Shown: in pieces, positions 1 through 11,324 of the stretch
Numbering within the stretch: position 1 is the first letter of the stretch
Layout of the letters: every line of letters begins with the position of its first letter
Assembly (NCBI GenBank): GCA_029298735.1
Contig: JANSLP010000033.1
Location: 1-64,000, forward strand
Source: Ophiostoma sp. CBS 140.51
Lineage: Eukaryota > Ascomycota > Sordariomycetes > Ophiostomatales > Ophiostomataceae
Direction: 5' to 3'
DNA: 64,000 nucleotides
The notes under the pieces: model-generated
What the model saw: the letters and a program-made list of their open reading frames with translations, nothing else
The model's database searches: none
Told to the model about the DNA's origin: nothing
Position numbers and translations under genes: made by a program

Positions 1-1161
1 GAGAAATCTCAGACATTCCGGCGGATATACTCGACTTTATTATTCGAAATCAGCTTCATCACCTCGGCGAATCGACAAAGTCAAGGCGGTCAAGAAATAG
101 AATCGCCACGAAATATTATTACTGTAAATACAAATCTATAGTCTGTTATTAAGCATACAACTCTACTGGCTGAGGTTGGACTTTTCGATGACGATCCTGG
201 TTCTGTTGGATGCAGGCAGAATTAGTCACTTTCACGCACCAACAGAATGCCATATCCTCCCTCCCTTCTGTGCAAACAAACGCTTTCCCCCCCGGGTATT
301 CTCACAGCGTTTCAACGCATACTTCCATTAGCTTTCTATCATCAAGGCCTTCTTTTGCCCAACCTGGATCCATTTGGCTTCATCAAAACATCTGCATATC
401 TACATATTTACAGCCACATACAAAACGACCCCCACGGCCCCTGAATCCCCATCACCATGACAGGATTCAATCTCGTAGACCCTTGTCTCAAGGCCTGTAT
501 GCAATTCAATACATAGATTTTTCTCCGTAGTTTTTCACAGATTTTCGTGTGCCCAACAAGACCTAACACAAAACTCTGCACCTTGAAATGTAATGCCCTC
601 ACATTATGTGCGGGTGAGCGGCGATTTCCGCCGCACATGGTAACCCGTTAATGGCAAAGCGCTGCAAAATTCTCCTGAAGCCGAGTATGAGCCTATGAGT
701 GCCCCAGAATTGGCTGACAACAGGCGCCATCAGACCCCGTGACTGCCCGTCTCAGTGATGTAGATGGCTCTGTTAGTGAAGACTGAAAAGAGTGTTGCCC
801 CCACATGCTTTTTCGTCCCGTTCGCTCCTTCCCTTTTGTTCTTCGCGGGTTGCCCCTCAGAAACTTTTTAGGCTTCTTTTTGGTGGGGTACCTTCTTTTC
901 TAGGCGCGTGCAGGCAGGCAGGCGCGGACCAAGGAAAAAGGTAAGTAGTAGTCAAAGAAGGCAGAAGGTAGTAAAAAAAAATTAAGAAAAAAAAAAGACG
1001 ACGTCGAAAAAGATCATCGCCATCTTGAACTTTGTTTCTCTTCTCTTTCTTCGTTCAACTCCCTCACACCCTCTTTTTTCGGTCTCTCTCGACGCCTCTC
1101 GTTCGACAGCCCCCTTCAACAACACCCCTCCATCACGATCCCCCCCACAACAACCGCCAAG
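1..1161. other. Upstream flank and promoter region of HPT1
   Basis: No supportable gene is seen; the open frames here are short and unlike known proteins. The last 200 bases before the HPT1 start are strongly pyrimidine-rich, as fungal core promoters and 5' leaders of highly expressed genes often are. Confidence 0.6.
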
Positions 1162-2066
1162 ATGGTGCAGAAACTCTACGTCACGTACAATGAGGTAAGA
1201 AGGACTTCCATCCGCTTTTGCGCATAGAGATTTGAGATCTGTGTGCTTGGCTTTTGCACTTTCTTCTACTCTTCTGCACGTTCTGCAGCCTTGCGTGGTT
1301 ACACAGCCGGTGTCGCTATACAGGTCGGCGCATCTTCTGTGCTCCACGCTCCACGGCATCGCGTGAATTTGCATGAAGCAGCTTACCCATCCCGCCCGCC
1401 TTTGTCGCAACTCTGTGTCTGGCCTTATCACACCTTTGGCGACACATCTGCTAACACACCCTTCAGATCCACAAGCTCTGCCAGGAGGCCGCGCCGACCA
1501 TCCTCGACAAGTTCCAGCCCCAGCTCATGATCGCCATCGGCGGCGGCGGCTACGTTCCTGCCCGCATCCTGCGCTCGTTCCTCAAGAAGCCCGGATCGCC
1601 CAACATCCCCATCCAGGCCATCGGCCTGTCCCTGTACGAGTCGCTGTCGACCGATGTCGCCGCCGTCGAGGAGGAGCCGGGCACCAAGGTCACCCGCACC
1701 CAGTGGCTCGATCTGTCGAGCCTGGGCGAGATGAGCAACCTGGTCGGCAAGAACATCTTGATTGTCGACGAGGTCGACGACACGCGCACGACCCTTGAGT
1801 ACGCCGTCAAGGAGCTGGAGAAGGATGTGGAGCTGGCGCGCCAAAAAATTGGTGCCGATGCTGCACCCACCAACTTCTCCGTGTTTGTCCTGCACAACAA
1901 GAACAAGACCAAGAAGGGCACCCTGCCCGCCGACATGATGGACGAGGGCCGGTACATGGCGGCACGGACGGTCGGTGACGAGTGGATCTGCTACCCGTGG
2001 GAGGCCACTGACATTGAGGCGCACGACGAGGCGGCCCGCCAAGCTCTGGCGAACGGCCAGCAGTAG
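1162..2066 (+). CDS. HPT1: Hypoxanthine-guanine phosphoribosyltransferase, Hpt1-like
   Basis: Purine salvage enzyme that joins hypoxanthine or guanine to PRPP to give IMP or GMP; cytosolic. Two exons, 1162-1194 and 1467-2066, with a 272-nt intron opening GTAAGA and closing TTCAG, give 210 residues, close to the yeast enzyme. The first exon encodes only 11 residues (MVQKLYVTYNE) and runs in frame into IHKLCQEAAPTILDKF, as in yeast Hpt1. Visible motifs are the glycine-rich MIAIGGGGYVPARI stretch (residues 32-45), IPIQAIGLSLYE, RTQWLD, the PRPP-binding loop ILIVDEVDDTRTT (about 108-120), and near the C-terminus VLHNKNK, GRYMAA and WICYPWE. The start was chosen because the ATG has a good context (CCAAGATGG) and reconstructs the conserved N-terminus. 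Nothing is broken. It converges with the OXLD1-like gene on the other strand. Confidence 0.95.
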
Positions 2067-2511
2067 GGGAGGAGAGGAGACGCAAGGAAGAAGACGATAG
2101 ACAGCAAACGGCAGTTGGCTACAGTTACTTCAACAGTAGACAAAGATCTAAACGGTTTGGGGTAGACGGGAGTGATAGACCGGAGACACGGATGGTAACC
2201 ATTTGCAAACAGGCGCTTTTTTGACTTTCGAGCTAGGTTTTACTTTTTCTTCCAATATATGGGATCTCTTTTGACTTTCTACGACTCGTTCTCTTCCAAG
2301 TGAAAGGTGGTGGCAGTGGCAGCGCAGAACGGACTGGCTCTATTCTATTCTATCTCTAAGCGTCCAACAAGGATGCTCGTAAATGGTACAAAAGCGCAAT
2401 GCAAAAGGCGCAATGCAGTGTTTTGAGGTAAGAAAACAAACGCTCCTCCGTATATCGTCTAGGGTATATCTGACCCCATATCTACTCTCAATAATGTCCC
2501 TTCCGAAATGC
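2067..2511. other. Convergent 3' flank
   Basis: The 445 bases lie between the stops of two convergent genes and presumably hold both 3' UTRs. No other structure was seen. Confidence 0.6.
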
Positions 2512-3489
2512 TCAACCCACAATCTGACCGTCATTCATGTGCTTCAGCTTCAACCGCTTCTCCTGCTTCATGAACTCGCGGATGCCCACGGGAACGCCCT
2601 TGTACAGCTCCTCGTCCCAGCCGGCTTTCTTGCTGCCGCCAGCCGCCGACTTGGCCGCCTCTTCCATGCTCCAGTTCGTGTCGGATCCACCACCGTCATC
2701 GTCCATGCTGATATGGCCGCCAGGTCGTGGTGCCCTAGGCGTGCCCGGCGCCTTGGGAGGCCCTCCCGTCGTTCCCGCCACTCCACCTTCCTGTGCCTGC
2801 AACCGCCGTGTCGCTTCCGCATTCGCCGCCGCCCACTCCTCCATCTCGTCCCGGAACCGATCCCATACGCAGTTGACACACCCGCTCATGCAGCAGTTGT
2901 CAGGCTCCGTCGGCTTGGGCGGCACCATGACACCCGCAATGTTTGTACTCCGCTTGCGGATCTCGGCTAGACGGTTGGCGCGCTCCATGGGTCCGGCCAG
3001 TCGCGAACCGAACACCAATGCTGCACGCTCCTGCACTATCTTTTGTTCTGCGGCCTTGCGGGCAGCAATCGTCGCCGGTGCTTCTTGCTGCTTCCACTGC
3101 GCAGCGGGTGTGGGTGTAGATGCGGGGGTTGTGGGTGCCGAGGCGGGGATGGTCGGCGGGGCTGTCGGTGCGGCAGGTTCGGGTGCTTCTGTTGCCTTTG
3201 GACGTGCCGTTACGGGCGGCGCATTGGCCCGGGCAGAGGAATAGGGTGGCGGGTTGGTGAGGAGGACGTCATAGTAGCCGCCGCGGGGCTGGGCCTGGGT
3301 GATGGTCGCTGTGGGCGCGACGGTCGCCGGTGGTGGTGCATGTCGTCGTGAGGATGTAGAGAGGGGTTGTGAGGACCGTGGTGAGGTTGTTGTAGTCACC
3401 GTCACCGCCGTTGTGGCCGCAGCCACCGCTCGTGATAGTTGTGGGCGCTGGCAGAGCGCCGCTTGTGATCTCGGCAAAAGTCGCTTCAT
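2512..3489 (-). CDS. Mitochondrial protein with oxidoreductase-like (OXLD1-type) domain
   Basis: Single exon, 325 residues. The N-terminal 50 residues are rich in Arg, Ser, Thr and Ala without acidic residues, a typical mitochondrial presequence. A long Pro/Ala/Thr linker (about 51-135) follows. The diagnostic part is residues 189-220, reading PPKPTEPDNCCMSGCVNCVW and then DRFRDEMEEW, with four cysteines (199, 200, 204, 207). This is the pattern of the Oxidoreductase-like N-terminal family (PF09791, human OXLD1), small mitochondrial proteins of poorly known biochemistry. A basic C-terminal helix (REFMKQEKRLKLKHM) ends the protein. The Pro/Ala linker and the extension after the domain are likely lineage-specific. 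Family assignment is firm; an actual redox reaction is not shown by the sequence. Confidence 0.85.
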   Translation of the reverse strand: MKRLLPRSQAALCQRPQLSRAVAAATTAVTVTTTTSPRSSQPLSTSSRRHAPPPATVAPTATITQAQPRGGYYDVLLTNPPPYSSARANAPPVTARPKATEAPEPAAPTAPPTIPASAPTTPASTPTPAAQWKQQEAPATIAARKAAEQKIVQERAALVFGSRLAGPMERANRLAEIRKRSTNIAGVMVPPKPTEPDNCCMSGCVNCVWDRFRDEMEEWAAANAEATRRLQAQEGGVAGTTGGPPKAPGTPRAPRPGGHISMDDDGGGSDTNWSMEEAAKSAAGGSKKAGWDEELYKGVPVGIREFMKQEKRLKLKHMNDGQIVG

Positions 3490-4213
3490 TGTTGTGGATG
3501 TGGGTGTGTTTGAGCGAATGAGGGGAAGGACGAAAGGAAAGAAGGAAATGACGCTCGCTGTCGTTTTTATTCAAAGAGATATCCCATGCGTTCGTGGCTC
3601 GTAATCGTATCCTCGTGATTTGCTTCGTTTTTTTCTTTGCTTTTTTCGTCCCTCTCTCTCGTAAACGAGGCCGAACCCGGGCCGTGACTGCTTAGTTGAG
3701 ATTTGTTTGTTTGTTAGGGAAGGTTGAGGGAAAGTCCCGGCTGCGAATCTCCGCTGAGGCGAGAAAAATCCGACGCTTTTCCTTGGGCGCTGTCAGTGAA
3801 AATTAGTGGGCCCTGAATTGTCTTTCAGCCGAAAACTCACAGGCTGTAAATACGTCATAATCCGAGGCTTTCTCAGAGCGCTCATTGCGCTCAAACGCCA
3901 CAGTGCCAACGCCACAGTACGACCACTCCCTAAAACGGCCCAAAGCTGGAGGCCCACGTGACCCTCATAAGCACGCGTCAAGTCGCGCGTTTGGACCCGG
4001 TTGGTCGACTTTCCTGTTTGGGGCAGCTGTTTTTGTTGAGGCGGGACCACGGCGGAACAGGGTGCTATTCTGCAGCGAACGTTAGTGCATCTCATATCCA
4101 TTGTTTTTGTCGCGACATCACCAACAGTCAAACGACAAAGATGCAAACAAATTGAGTCGACATACACCGCAACGGTCAATCATACAAAATTGACCTAACA
4201 TCCACTCAACACA
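3490..4213. promoter_or_regulatory. Shared divergent promoter region
   Basis: These 724 bases separate two divergently transcribed genes (OXLD1-like on minus, kinetochore-like on plus), so both promoters must lie here. No clear TATA box is seen for either gene. The short open frames have no recognisable product. Confidence 0.5.
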
Positions 4214-6692
4214 ATGGACGCGGACTCCCCGCCGGCGAAACGGCGGAGGACGTCGCTGCACCTTTCAAACCGCGGCAGCACCGAACCAGCTAATAGAGCC
4301 GCGACGACAACATCACAAACAGCTCAGATGACCAACACGACGACAACACCACCCGATGCACCAGTAACAGACACAGAAACAGACGAGTCGCGACCGCGAC
4401 CACCGTCGTTTGCTTCGCCGACGCGTGCCAGCCTCGCCCGACACAACCCCGCGATTCTGGATCGGCGGCAATCTGTACCAAAGAACGGAAACGACAACAA
4501 CACGGAAGGCGAAGATGACCAACCTAGTGTGGAGGCCATGATTGACGAGCAGTTGAGTCAAACGAGTGCTGAGAAGGACAAGGACGTCCGGCCTCTGGCC
4601 CGCCCACCCGTTCGGTCGCCAGTTCGGTCGCCATCCCGCCAATTATCGCCAACACGACCGCTCGCACAGCCAGCTCTCCGTTCACCAGTCCGCCTCTCTC
4701 GATCACGGTCTCGCTCGCCGACGCGACGCCTCTTTCGTGGCGCTCCAGGCAATGGCAACGGGGAAGGTGGCAGCTCGTTGTTCGGGGCAGCACCGCAAAA
4801 GTCACCCGAGGCAGCCCGCAACCGTCAACTCGAAGGGCTTACAGGTAGTGTCAGTGTCGCTAGGAGTGTACCAGGCAGTCTGCTTGGTGAACCGCCTCGC
4901 CGCTCGCCCATGAAGCCCGTGCCGCGCCCTCTACCACCGCCCGATCCGCAGCGCAGCGAAGACCTGCTCGAACCGCTTATTGCACGCGACAAGCAGCGGT
5001 CCGCCCTCGAACGGTTCCGTACACAAGACGAGGCAGAACCGCCCGAGCCCGAGTTGCCGCCCACACCAGAAAATGTCGACCAGGCTGCCTTGGCACGGTC
5101 TCCGCCGGGCATTCACCACAGCACACCATCCAAACGGCCGAAGCGGGCTACACGGGCGCGTGCTGCCGCCACGATGGCCGGGGGCGTGCAAAAGTTGAAG
5201 CCGGGCACGGTCCAGAGCAGCTCGCCGTTGAAGCAGCCGCCTATGAAAGCGACTGCCTCGGCAGAGGAGGAGACGGCGATTGGCAACGCCGATGCTCTTA
5301 GAGAAAGCAGTGGTAATGTGCCCACTTCCACGACACGCGGTCGTGGTCGCCCACGGAAAAGCGAGCCGGCACGCAATGTTCAAGCTCCGGACCCGAATGG
5401 ACACAAGAAACGGCAGCGAGACGCACTACAGGCCGAGATTGACGGACTGGAGGTGGATTTGGCTCTCGTAGCAGCCGAGAATCAACGTATCCGTACTGGT
5501 GCCTTGGAACCTATCGAGTACAACCCAATGGAGATCATAAACCTGCTGAGACGGCATGTCCTTCCTGAGAGCGACGACGACAACCAGACCAACAGCACCA
5601 GCGCGGCCATGAAGTCGACTTTGGACTGGCTACAGGCGGCGACGAACCCGATCGCTTTTCTGCCTTTTGGCAAACCGCGGGCTGACGTAACGGAGCTGTT
5701 CCAGTTTGCAGCGCCATCTGGTGGTGACGATGCGAGCACTGCTGCCGACGACTCGCTGCCACCGCCTGTGTCGCACCACCCGATCGAAATGACGGCGGGC
5801 GAAGAGCTACCCTTCCTCCAAGCGTTTACACCACTGGCTTTCCGGTCAGAGATTGTCATTCTGCCAGCATCCGAGGCCGGAGAACCACTCCTGCAAAAAC
5901 ATATTATCACGGCATCGTCGACTGCACCACCGGGTCTGTTCTTGGCCCGCATTGAAATGACTGTCAACTCAAAGAACTTGCGAGTTGTGGATCTACAAGT
6001 GCCGCGGATCGAGCCGCCTGCAGCAGCAGCTGAGCTCAAGCCACTGCTGGACCGCATCACCCAGCCCGACAACAACGGCAGCTCTGCCCTGACACGCAAC
6101 GTGACCGTCCTCCTGTGGGCGATGGGCGAGTGGGTGCGTGTGGCTGTGCGGCGGGCCAAGTTTTGGGCAGTATTGGCGAGGAAGTTGAGGGAGAAGGACG
6201 GCGTTGGAGACGAGGGGAACGTCGGCGGCATTGCTGGTATGGTTGACGACATTCGGCAACTACGGTCACAGCAGCGGAAGAAGCGCGAGCGGAAGGCTGA
6301 TGACGAAAACGAGGAAGACGACTCAGCCTCCGACAAGCCTGCACCCGTGTCCCAACCTGAACTGCTCGAGCACTTGGGCCGCAATGCCATGGATATTGAT
6401 ATTGACGTCTCCGCCTCGACCAGCCTGCGTGTCGAATGGTCCATCCAGTTTGACTGGACCGGTGAAGCCAAGAGTCAGATCGGCCTGCTCGTTGGTGTTC
6501 CCGGGAAGTGTAAGCAGCCCCTCTCCCGCGTATTCATTTTTTTCTTTACTAACGTCTTACGCAGGGCGCAAAGCAGACAAGAGAGGCCGGCTGGCGAGGC
6601 TGCCCAAGCTGTTTGACCAACTGGTGCAGGACAGCAGCGAACCGATGGATGCAGTACAGACCGTGGTGGCACTGTTAGCGGGGGGCCAGTAA
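4214..6692 (+). CDS. AT-hook, coiled-coil nuclear protein, possibly an inner-kinetochore (CENP-O/P-like) subunit
   Basis: Two exons, 4214-6509 and 6565-6692, with a 55-nt intron (GTAAGC donor, TACTAAC branch site, GCAG acceptor), give 807 residues. The N-terminal half is disordered and rich in Ser-Pro-Thr-Arg repeats (RSPVRSPSRQLSPTRP) with a nuclear-localisation-like PAKRRR at the start. An AT-hook-like RGRGRPRK lies near residue 377, followed by a coiled coil (about 397-425, KKRQRDALQAEIDGLEVDL). The C-terminal third looks folded and ends, after splicing, with VEWSIQFDW, then VPGKW, DKRGRLARLPKLFDQL and a last helix. A long tail, a coiled coil and a C-terminal fold with a W...D.R..L..LP..F pattern resemble RWD-type COMA subunits, but that is inference and not a firm match. 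Splicing is needed; reading through the intron destroys the conserved end. Any AT-hook chromatin protein is the alternative. Confidence 0.7.
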
Positions 6693-7147
6693 AAACAGGA
6701 GGAGCGTGGTTTTCTTTTCTGCGGTTCACGTCTGGACATTGGTAGCATTGGCGTTCAAGTTGACGGTTTTCATTATGGAGTTATATAGGTAGTCAATCAG
6801 GGCAATGCAAAGCAAAGCATTTGCATCACAACACCCAACCTCACCAAACGTGCTCTCTTACGCAAGCTTTGTCCCGTTGTAGACCTCGTATCCATGCCAA
6901 TTTTGTGTATATTTTGTGATGTTCTATGCTTTGTATATGTTGGTGGCCGTAGGCCGTTGTCGACTGTTCGTCGACTCCTATCCGTCTCCTACTCCTCCAT
7001 TACGCAATGACTTTGCTCCGTCGAATCGCGTCGGTGTATCGGATTCGTTCTGTCGAGCTTCGCCTTCTTTTTCGTCTTCTATCTCAAGTTCGTCGTCGTC
7101 TCGTCTCGCCCTATGGACTCGTCTCCGTTTTGTCGCTCGCCCGCCGC
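6693..7147. other. Convergent 3' flank
   Basis: This stretch lies between the stops of the AT-hook gene (+) and DPM3 (-). It is AT-rich for about 250 bases and then rich in TCGTCT-type sequence. No gene or defined element was seen. Confidence 0.5.
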
Positions 7148-7535
7148 TTAGTCCACACTCACGCCCAGTTTGCGGAGGTCCGCGCGGGCCAGCTCAATCT
7201 CCTCCACCAGCTCCTTGTGCGCGTCGGGGCAGTCGTTGAAGGTCAGGATGCCCCAGCCGAGGCGAGCGAGGACGTACGCGCCGAGGGCGACGATGAACCA
7301 GAAGGGCAACTTCGCCACGTTAGCGGCCATCAATCAGAAGCAAAAGGAGGTCGACTTGACTTACCACAGGCACAATCTCCGTCTGGATGATCGCGGGAAG
7401 GGGGATCAGCTCCAGGTAGAGAGACAGGTAGAGCTAGATTGTCAGCAGGAGTTGAGTAGATGAAGTTGACGTCGAGGATAGGCATACCGACGTGGCCAGC
7501 AGGGCGACCGAGAGGGTCTGCGTCGCGCGGGTCAT
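7148..7535 (-). CDS. DPM3: Dolichol-phosphate mannosyltransferase subunit 3
   Basis: Small ER membrane subunit that stabilises the Dpm1 catalytic subunit making dolichol-phosphate-mannose for N-glycans, O-mannosylation and GPI anchors. Three exons on the minus strand: 7535-7488, 7433-7365 and 7309-7148. The introns are 54 and 55 nt; one ends in CTAG, the other in GAAG after a GCTAACG branch site. The product has 92 residues, the usual fungal Dpm3 length. It reads MTRATQTLSVALLATS, then LYLSLYLELIPLPAIIQTEI (first hydrophobic segment), then LPFWFIVALGAYVLARLGWG (second transmembrane helix). The cytosolic tail contains ILTFNDCPDAHKELVEEIE and ends LRKLGVSVD, all hallmarks of the family. Without splicing only the last exon appears as an open frame, so an automatic caller could miss the gene. 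Confidence 0.93.
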
Positions 7536-10074
7536 GGTGGCGGTGGATGGGAGAAGTAAAGGAAATGGATAACGATAAAGGAGTGGATGACGGTCGTGAT
7601 GTCGTCGATGGTGGTTGCTGAAGAGATGCGTGGACAGTGGAAACACGTCTGGAGTAAAGGGGAGCTCTTTCGCGTGGCGCGCCACGATCGGATTGCCAGA
7701 TTGCAAGAAAAAAGGGATGCGCGCCCAGAGCCCGCAGCAAAGAGCTGAGCTGCGTTGCCTGATTTAGTTTAGCGTGTCCAGGGGGGCAGTAATACCGACC
7801 AGAGCAAAAGAGCAGCATAAATCTGTACCTTAATTTAGGTGGGGCCTTTCCTTTTCACGAAAGGCTGCAAAAGGCTGCAGAAGAGCATCACACAGGGCTG
7901 ATCTTCGTCGTCTACGCTTTCTTTCTCGTCGTACGAAGTACGAGATTCAATTGCAGACTGCAGTAGAAACGAAAATAAAGGCACGAAACCTTGAATATTT
8001 CCCCACACCTTGAGAGAATGGGAGCCCGAGAACTGTCCTAGCACCGCAGCTGTGGCTCTACATTTCGCCACCCAAGAGAAAGAAAGGGCCTGTTTTAATC
8101 ACGAGATCTTTCAAATCTGCAGCCGTTCTCGCCCGGCCTACCAAATTCTTTTACCTACATCAACGGATAACCACGAATTTGCGTTTTATTCCGGGGAAGA
8201 ACGTGGTTTAGTCAGAGTTGGTCAGGAACTTGAAATCCAACCGTTGAGATTCAGATCTGTTCATCTTTCGATTCTTCGATCATGGAAGGTCAATTGAACA
8301 CCGGCTTTAGCAAAGATAAGTCGGAGGGGCCGAGTCAAGAAAGATAGGCGGTATGTACATCTTGGAAGCTCTACAGTACCAGATATCAGGTAAGCTACAG
8401 CCCACTCTTATCGTTATCTCAAATGCCTCGAAGAACTTACAGAATGACAAGGCCAAGGCGATGTCAGAGTCAAAAGGCAGAAAGAGAGGATAAGAGAATG
8501 ATATTATAACAGGGCTGAGAATGTCACTGCATTGGCATCAGAAATGAGCGTCAGAAACGTGCTCTGAATGCTTCTGATCTTTCATCTTGGTGTACGGATG
8601 GACATTCCCAAATTGGGACGCCAAGACGAGAAAGAAAACACTTCGAAATGGCTTCGAGAAAGCAATAATAAAGAAATTACTAGAATCGAAGACTTTCAGA
8701 AGCTTCAAAACAAACAAGAGGGGCGAAGACCGAGAAAAGGAGTTAAAGATTAAGCAACAACGAAAAGGAGTTAAGATTGTGAACTCGTGGGTTTCGTGGG
8801 TTGCGCAGGATTAGCCCGAAGTAGCGAAAGTCTTGGCGCCCGGTCGTAGAGCGGAGCCGGGAGCCTGGGCCCATATGAGATTTTTAGTGTTAGTGACGAC
8901 AGCCATGGCGTATGTCAGGCATCGTGCAAAGTACATCTCGGAAATTGTTGCAGCCCAACAGACGATATGCATCATCTACTTTTGGTCAAATTGGATGGTG
9001 CAGTCTGTACAACAAAATCCAGGCTTGAGAGCGAAGATGGCCATGTCTTCAACTTGCCCCTCTTTAAAAACTGTGCGAGTGGAGGTGGTAGTCTTGACTG
9101 ATGCACATCGTCCATGTATTTTAGTATCATGAGATCAATTTTTGTGACAGCCAGAGATCAAGGTCCATCACGTCGTTAGAGCGTGGCATCCGGAGGTAAG
9201 GGAGACAAGAAGTGCATGTAAGTACAAGCTGTAAGTACGACGTGGGGACGACAAAAGACGAGATGTGAAGCTAGACCAACAAGGGGTGTCAAAGCAACAC
9301 GCAAGTTGACAGCATCCAAAGAGATGTAAGACGACGACATATCCTCCGAGTTAGGAGCCGTGCAGACATAAAAACCCATAACCGAGGATAAGTGCAATCA
9401 AAAGAATGGTCTACGGACGTTCCAGAACAATTTTTGAGGTGCACTTCTTTATCCAAAAAAAGTATGGGGACGCGCATCGACCAGCTCGGCCTCGCGACAA
9501 TGCTGTCCTGTGCATGAACAGGCACGGATACGCAGACAGAGACAGAAAAAGTGGTTGCTGTCCGCTGGTTGGCGCCCGAAGTATTGGTGTCAATGGTCAA
9601 TGGTGTCGTTGACCCACACACGGTCCGGGCTTTTGGCGCCAAAGGCGTTCAGCCGTGTGTTGCCATACGTCTGAGGTCGTGCTGGTTTACGGTGGAGACG
9701 GTGTCATGGGAATCAAAAAGGAGGTTGAAAAGAGTCAAACCCAAAGAAAAAACCAGGAACATTCCCAGGCACTAACGGCTAGCTCGCCGTCCATCCATTC
9801 TTGGCGTCGACACCGGACCGCCGTTTTGATTTTTATGACAGCCGGATATCCGGACATCACGAAGAAAGCATCGTACGAGGGTAGTATACGGTGTCCCAGT
9901 CATCAGCAAGGGTGAAAGAGGGAGCCTACGATACGTCTATTTTGGAAATTTTTGTTCATTGTGTATTGTGCATCGTGTATCCTGTTTGTTGTTACTGAGA
10001 TCAGATGCAGTTTGTTTTTATTCGGATCCAGATGTAAAAATGTCGAAGCTGCAGTCCAATATTTTCAGCCTCCA

Positions 10075-10098
10075 ACTGCATCACTGCATCACTGCATC
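10075..10098. repeat. Short tandem repeat, 8-bp unit x3
   Basis: Three perfect consecutive copies of ACTGCATC lie in non-coding sequence. A fourth, diverged copy (ATTGGATC) follows. Confidence 0.85.
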
Positions 10099-11125
10099 AT
10101 TGGATCGTCACCCCTGGCAATCAAAACAATAAAGAATGCAACCATTTGACGAAACATCACGACATTTTGTGAGGGGCACCCCTTTCTTTGGTGTTTCTTT
10201 CATCCAATTGTTTTTTCGTTCGTGGCGAGCTACATGGACGATATCCTCGGTCGCGTCTTCGCGTGCAAGTGTGTAAAGGCGAAATGGGCGAGGCAGAGGT
10301 CTCCACTGTTTTTGTTTTCTTTTCTTTTGGGTTTTTGGTGCCATTCTTCTGGGCCCAGTGTAAAAGGGTTTGCAGGTGCCCATCTTTTCTGGGCAAATTC
10401 CAGCGCCAGAAGCTCTTAGGCACTGAGCCGTAGGGCTTGGCTTTGGCTTTACAGCGGTTATTCCCACTGATACCGAGAAATCTGCAGGCATGTAACCCTG
10501 TATTGCAGCATATTCTCAGCACAATCGTAGACGTAGACGGTGTTAGTCAGAAAGTGGGGCTTTACATAAAAGTACCTCAACACCAATCCAGTGCGTGCCG
10601 GTACCTCGATTCCGATTCCACTTTCGCCCCACTGAAAGACACCCATTCTTTTCACTGATTCCGGTGGAGCCCTCACCTAAGAAAAAGACAAGAAAGAGTC
10701 TTTTTGCTCCCTCACTTTTATCTAGCTCTTCGGCCTGTCGCGCTTTTGAGGGCTAAAAAGTTGTCTCATTGGCTCGTCACCGTGTCCAAACATTGATTTT
10801 GTCCAATGATGGACTGAGATCATATCTACTATGGAACATGCTCGTCTGTACTCGCTGTCGTCGCCAGAATCGCTGTCACACACTGAATCCACTGAAAACT
10901 CGCTGAACTCGCTGTAAGTGGCGGCCCACTTTTTACCCGCTCCAGACTTTTGGGTGTAATTCGCCTCAACAACAGCACGAGCAAAAGCACGAGGACCATC
11001 CACGAAAGCCACGAACCAAATGGCGAGGCGCGGGAAGGACAGGCCGCTAGGCGTGTAAGCAATGGTTTTTGCTGTTGCAGCAATTTTTATATCCCTTTGC
11101 CTCTCCACGGTTGCACGACGATGCA

Positions 11126-11133
11126 TATATAAG
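11126..11133 (+). promoter_or_regulatory. TATA box of the MFS gene
   Basis: TATATAAG lies about 190 bases before the MFS start codon. Transcription would then begin near 11155-11165 and leave a leader of about 165 bases. Confidence 0.6.
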
Positions 11134-11324
11134 ACTCTCGTGCCCAGTTCCATTTGAGGAAAGAGCATGTTGGAGCTTCTTTTTGTCTGCAGCTTTATCA
11201 ACATATATCAACACTTGGTTGATTAACATCACCACTTTACTACTTCATCGTATATATTCAACACACTTCACATTCGTTCATTAGTTTATCCCACATACAT
11301 CACACATCACAACACACAAACATC

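Larger units (their letters stand above)
7536..11324. other. 3.8-kb gene-free region
   Basis: No open frame here has recognisable domains or a convincing exon structure. The segment is moderately AT-rich with simple A/G-rich patches (8.6-8.8 kb) and a short tandem repeat near 10.08 kb. The right end is the promoter of the MFS gene. I see no transposon ends or decayed transposase frames. Confidence 0.5.
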
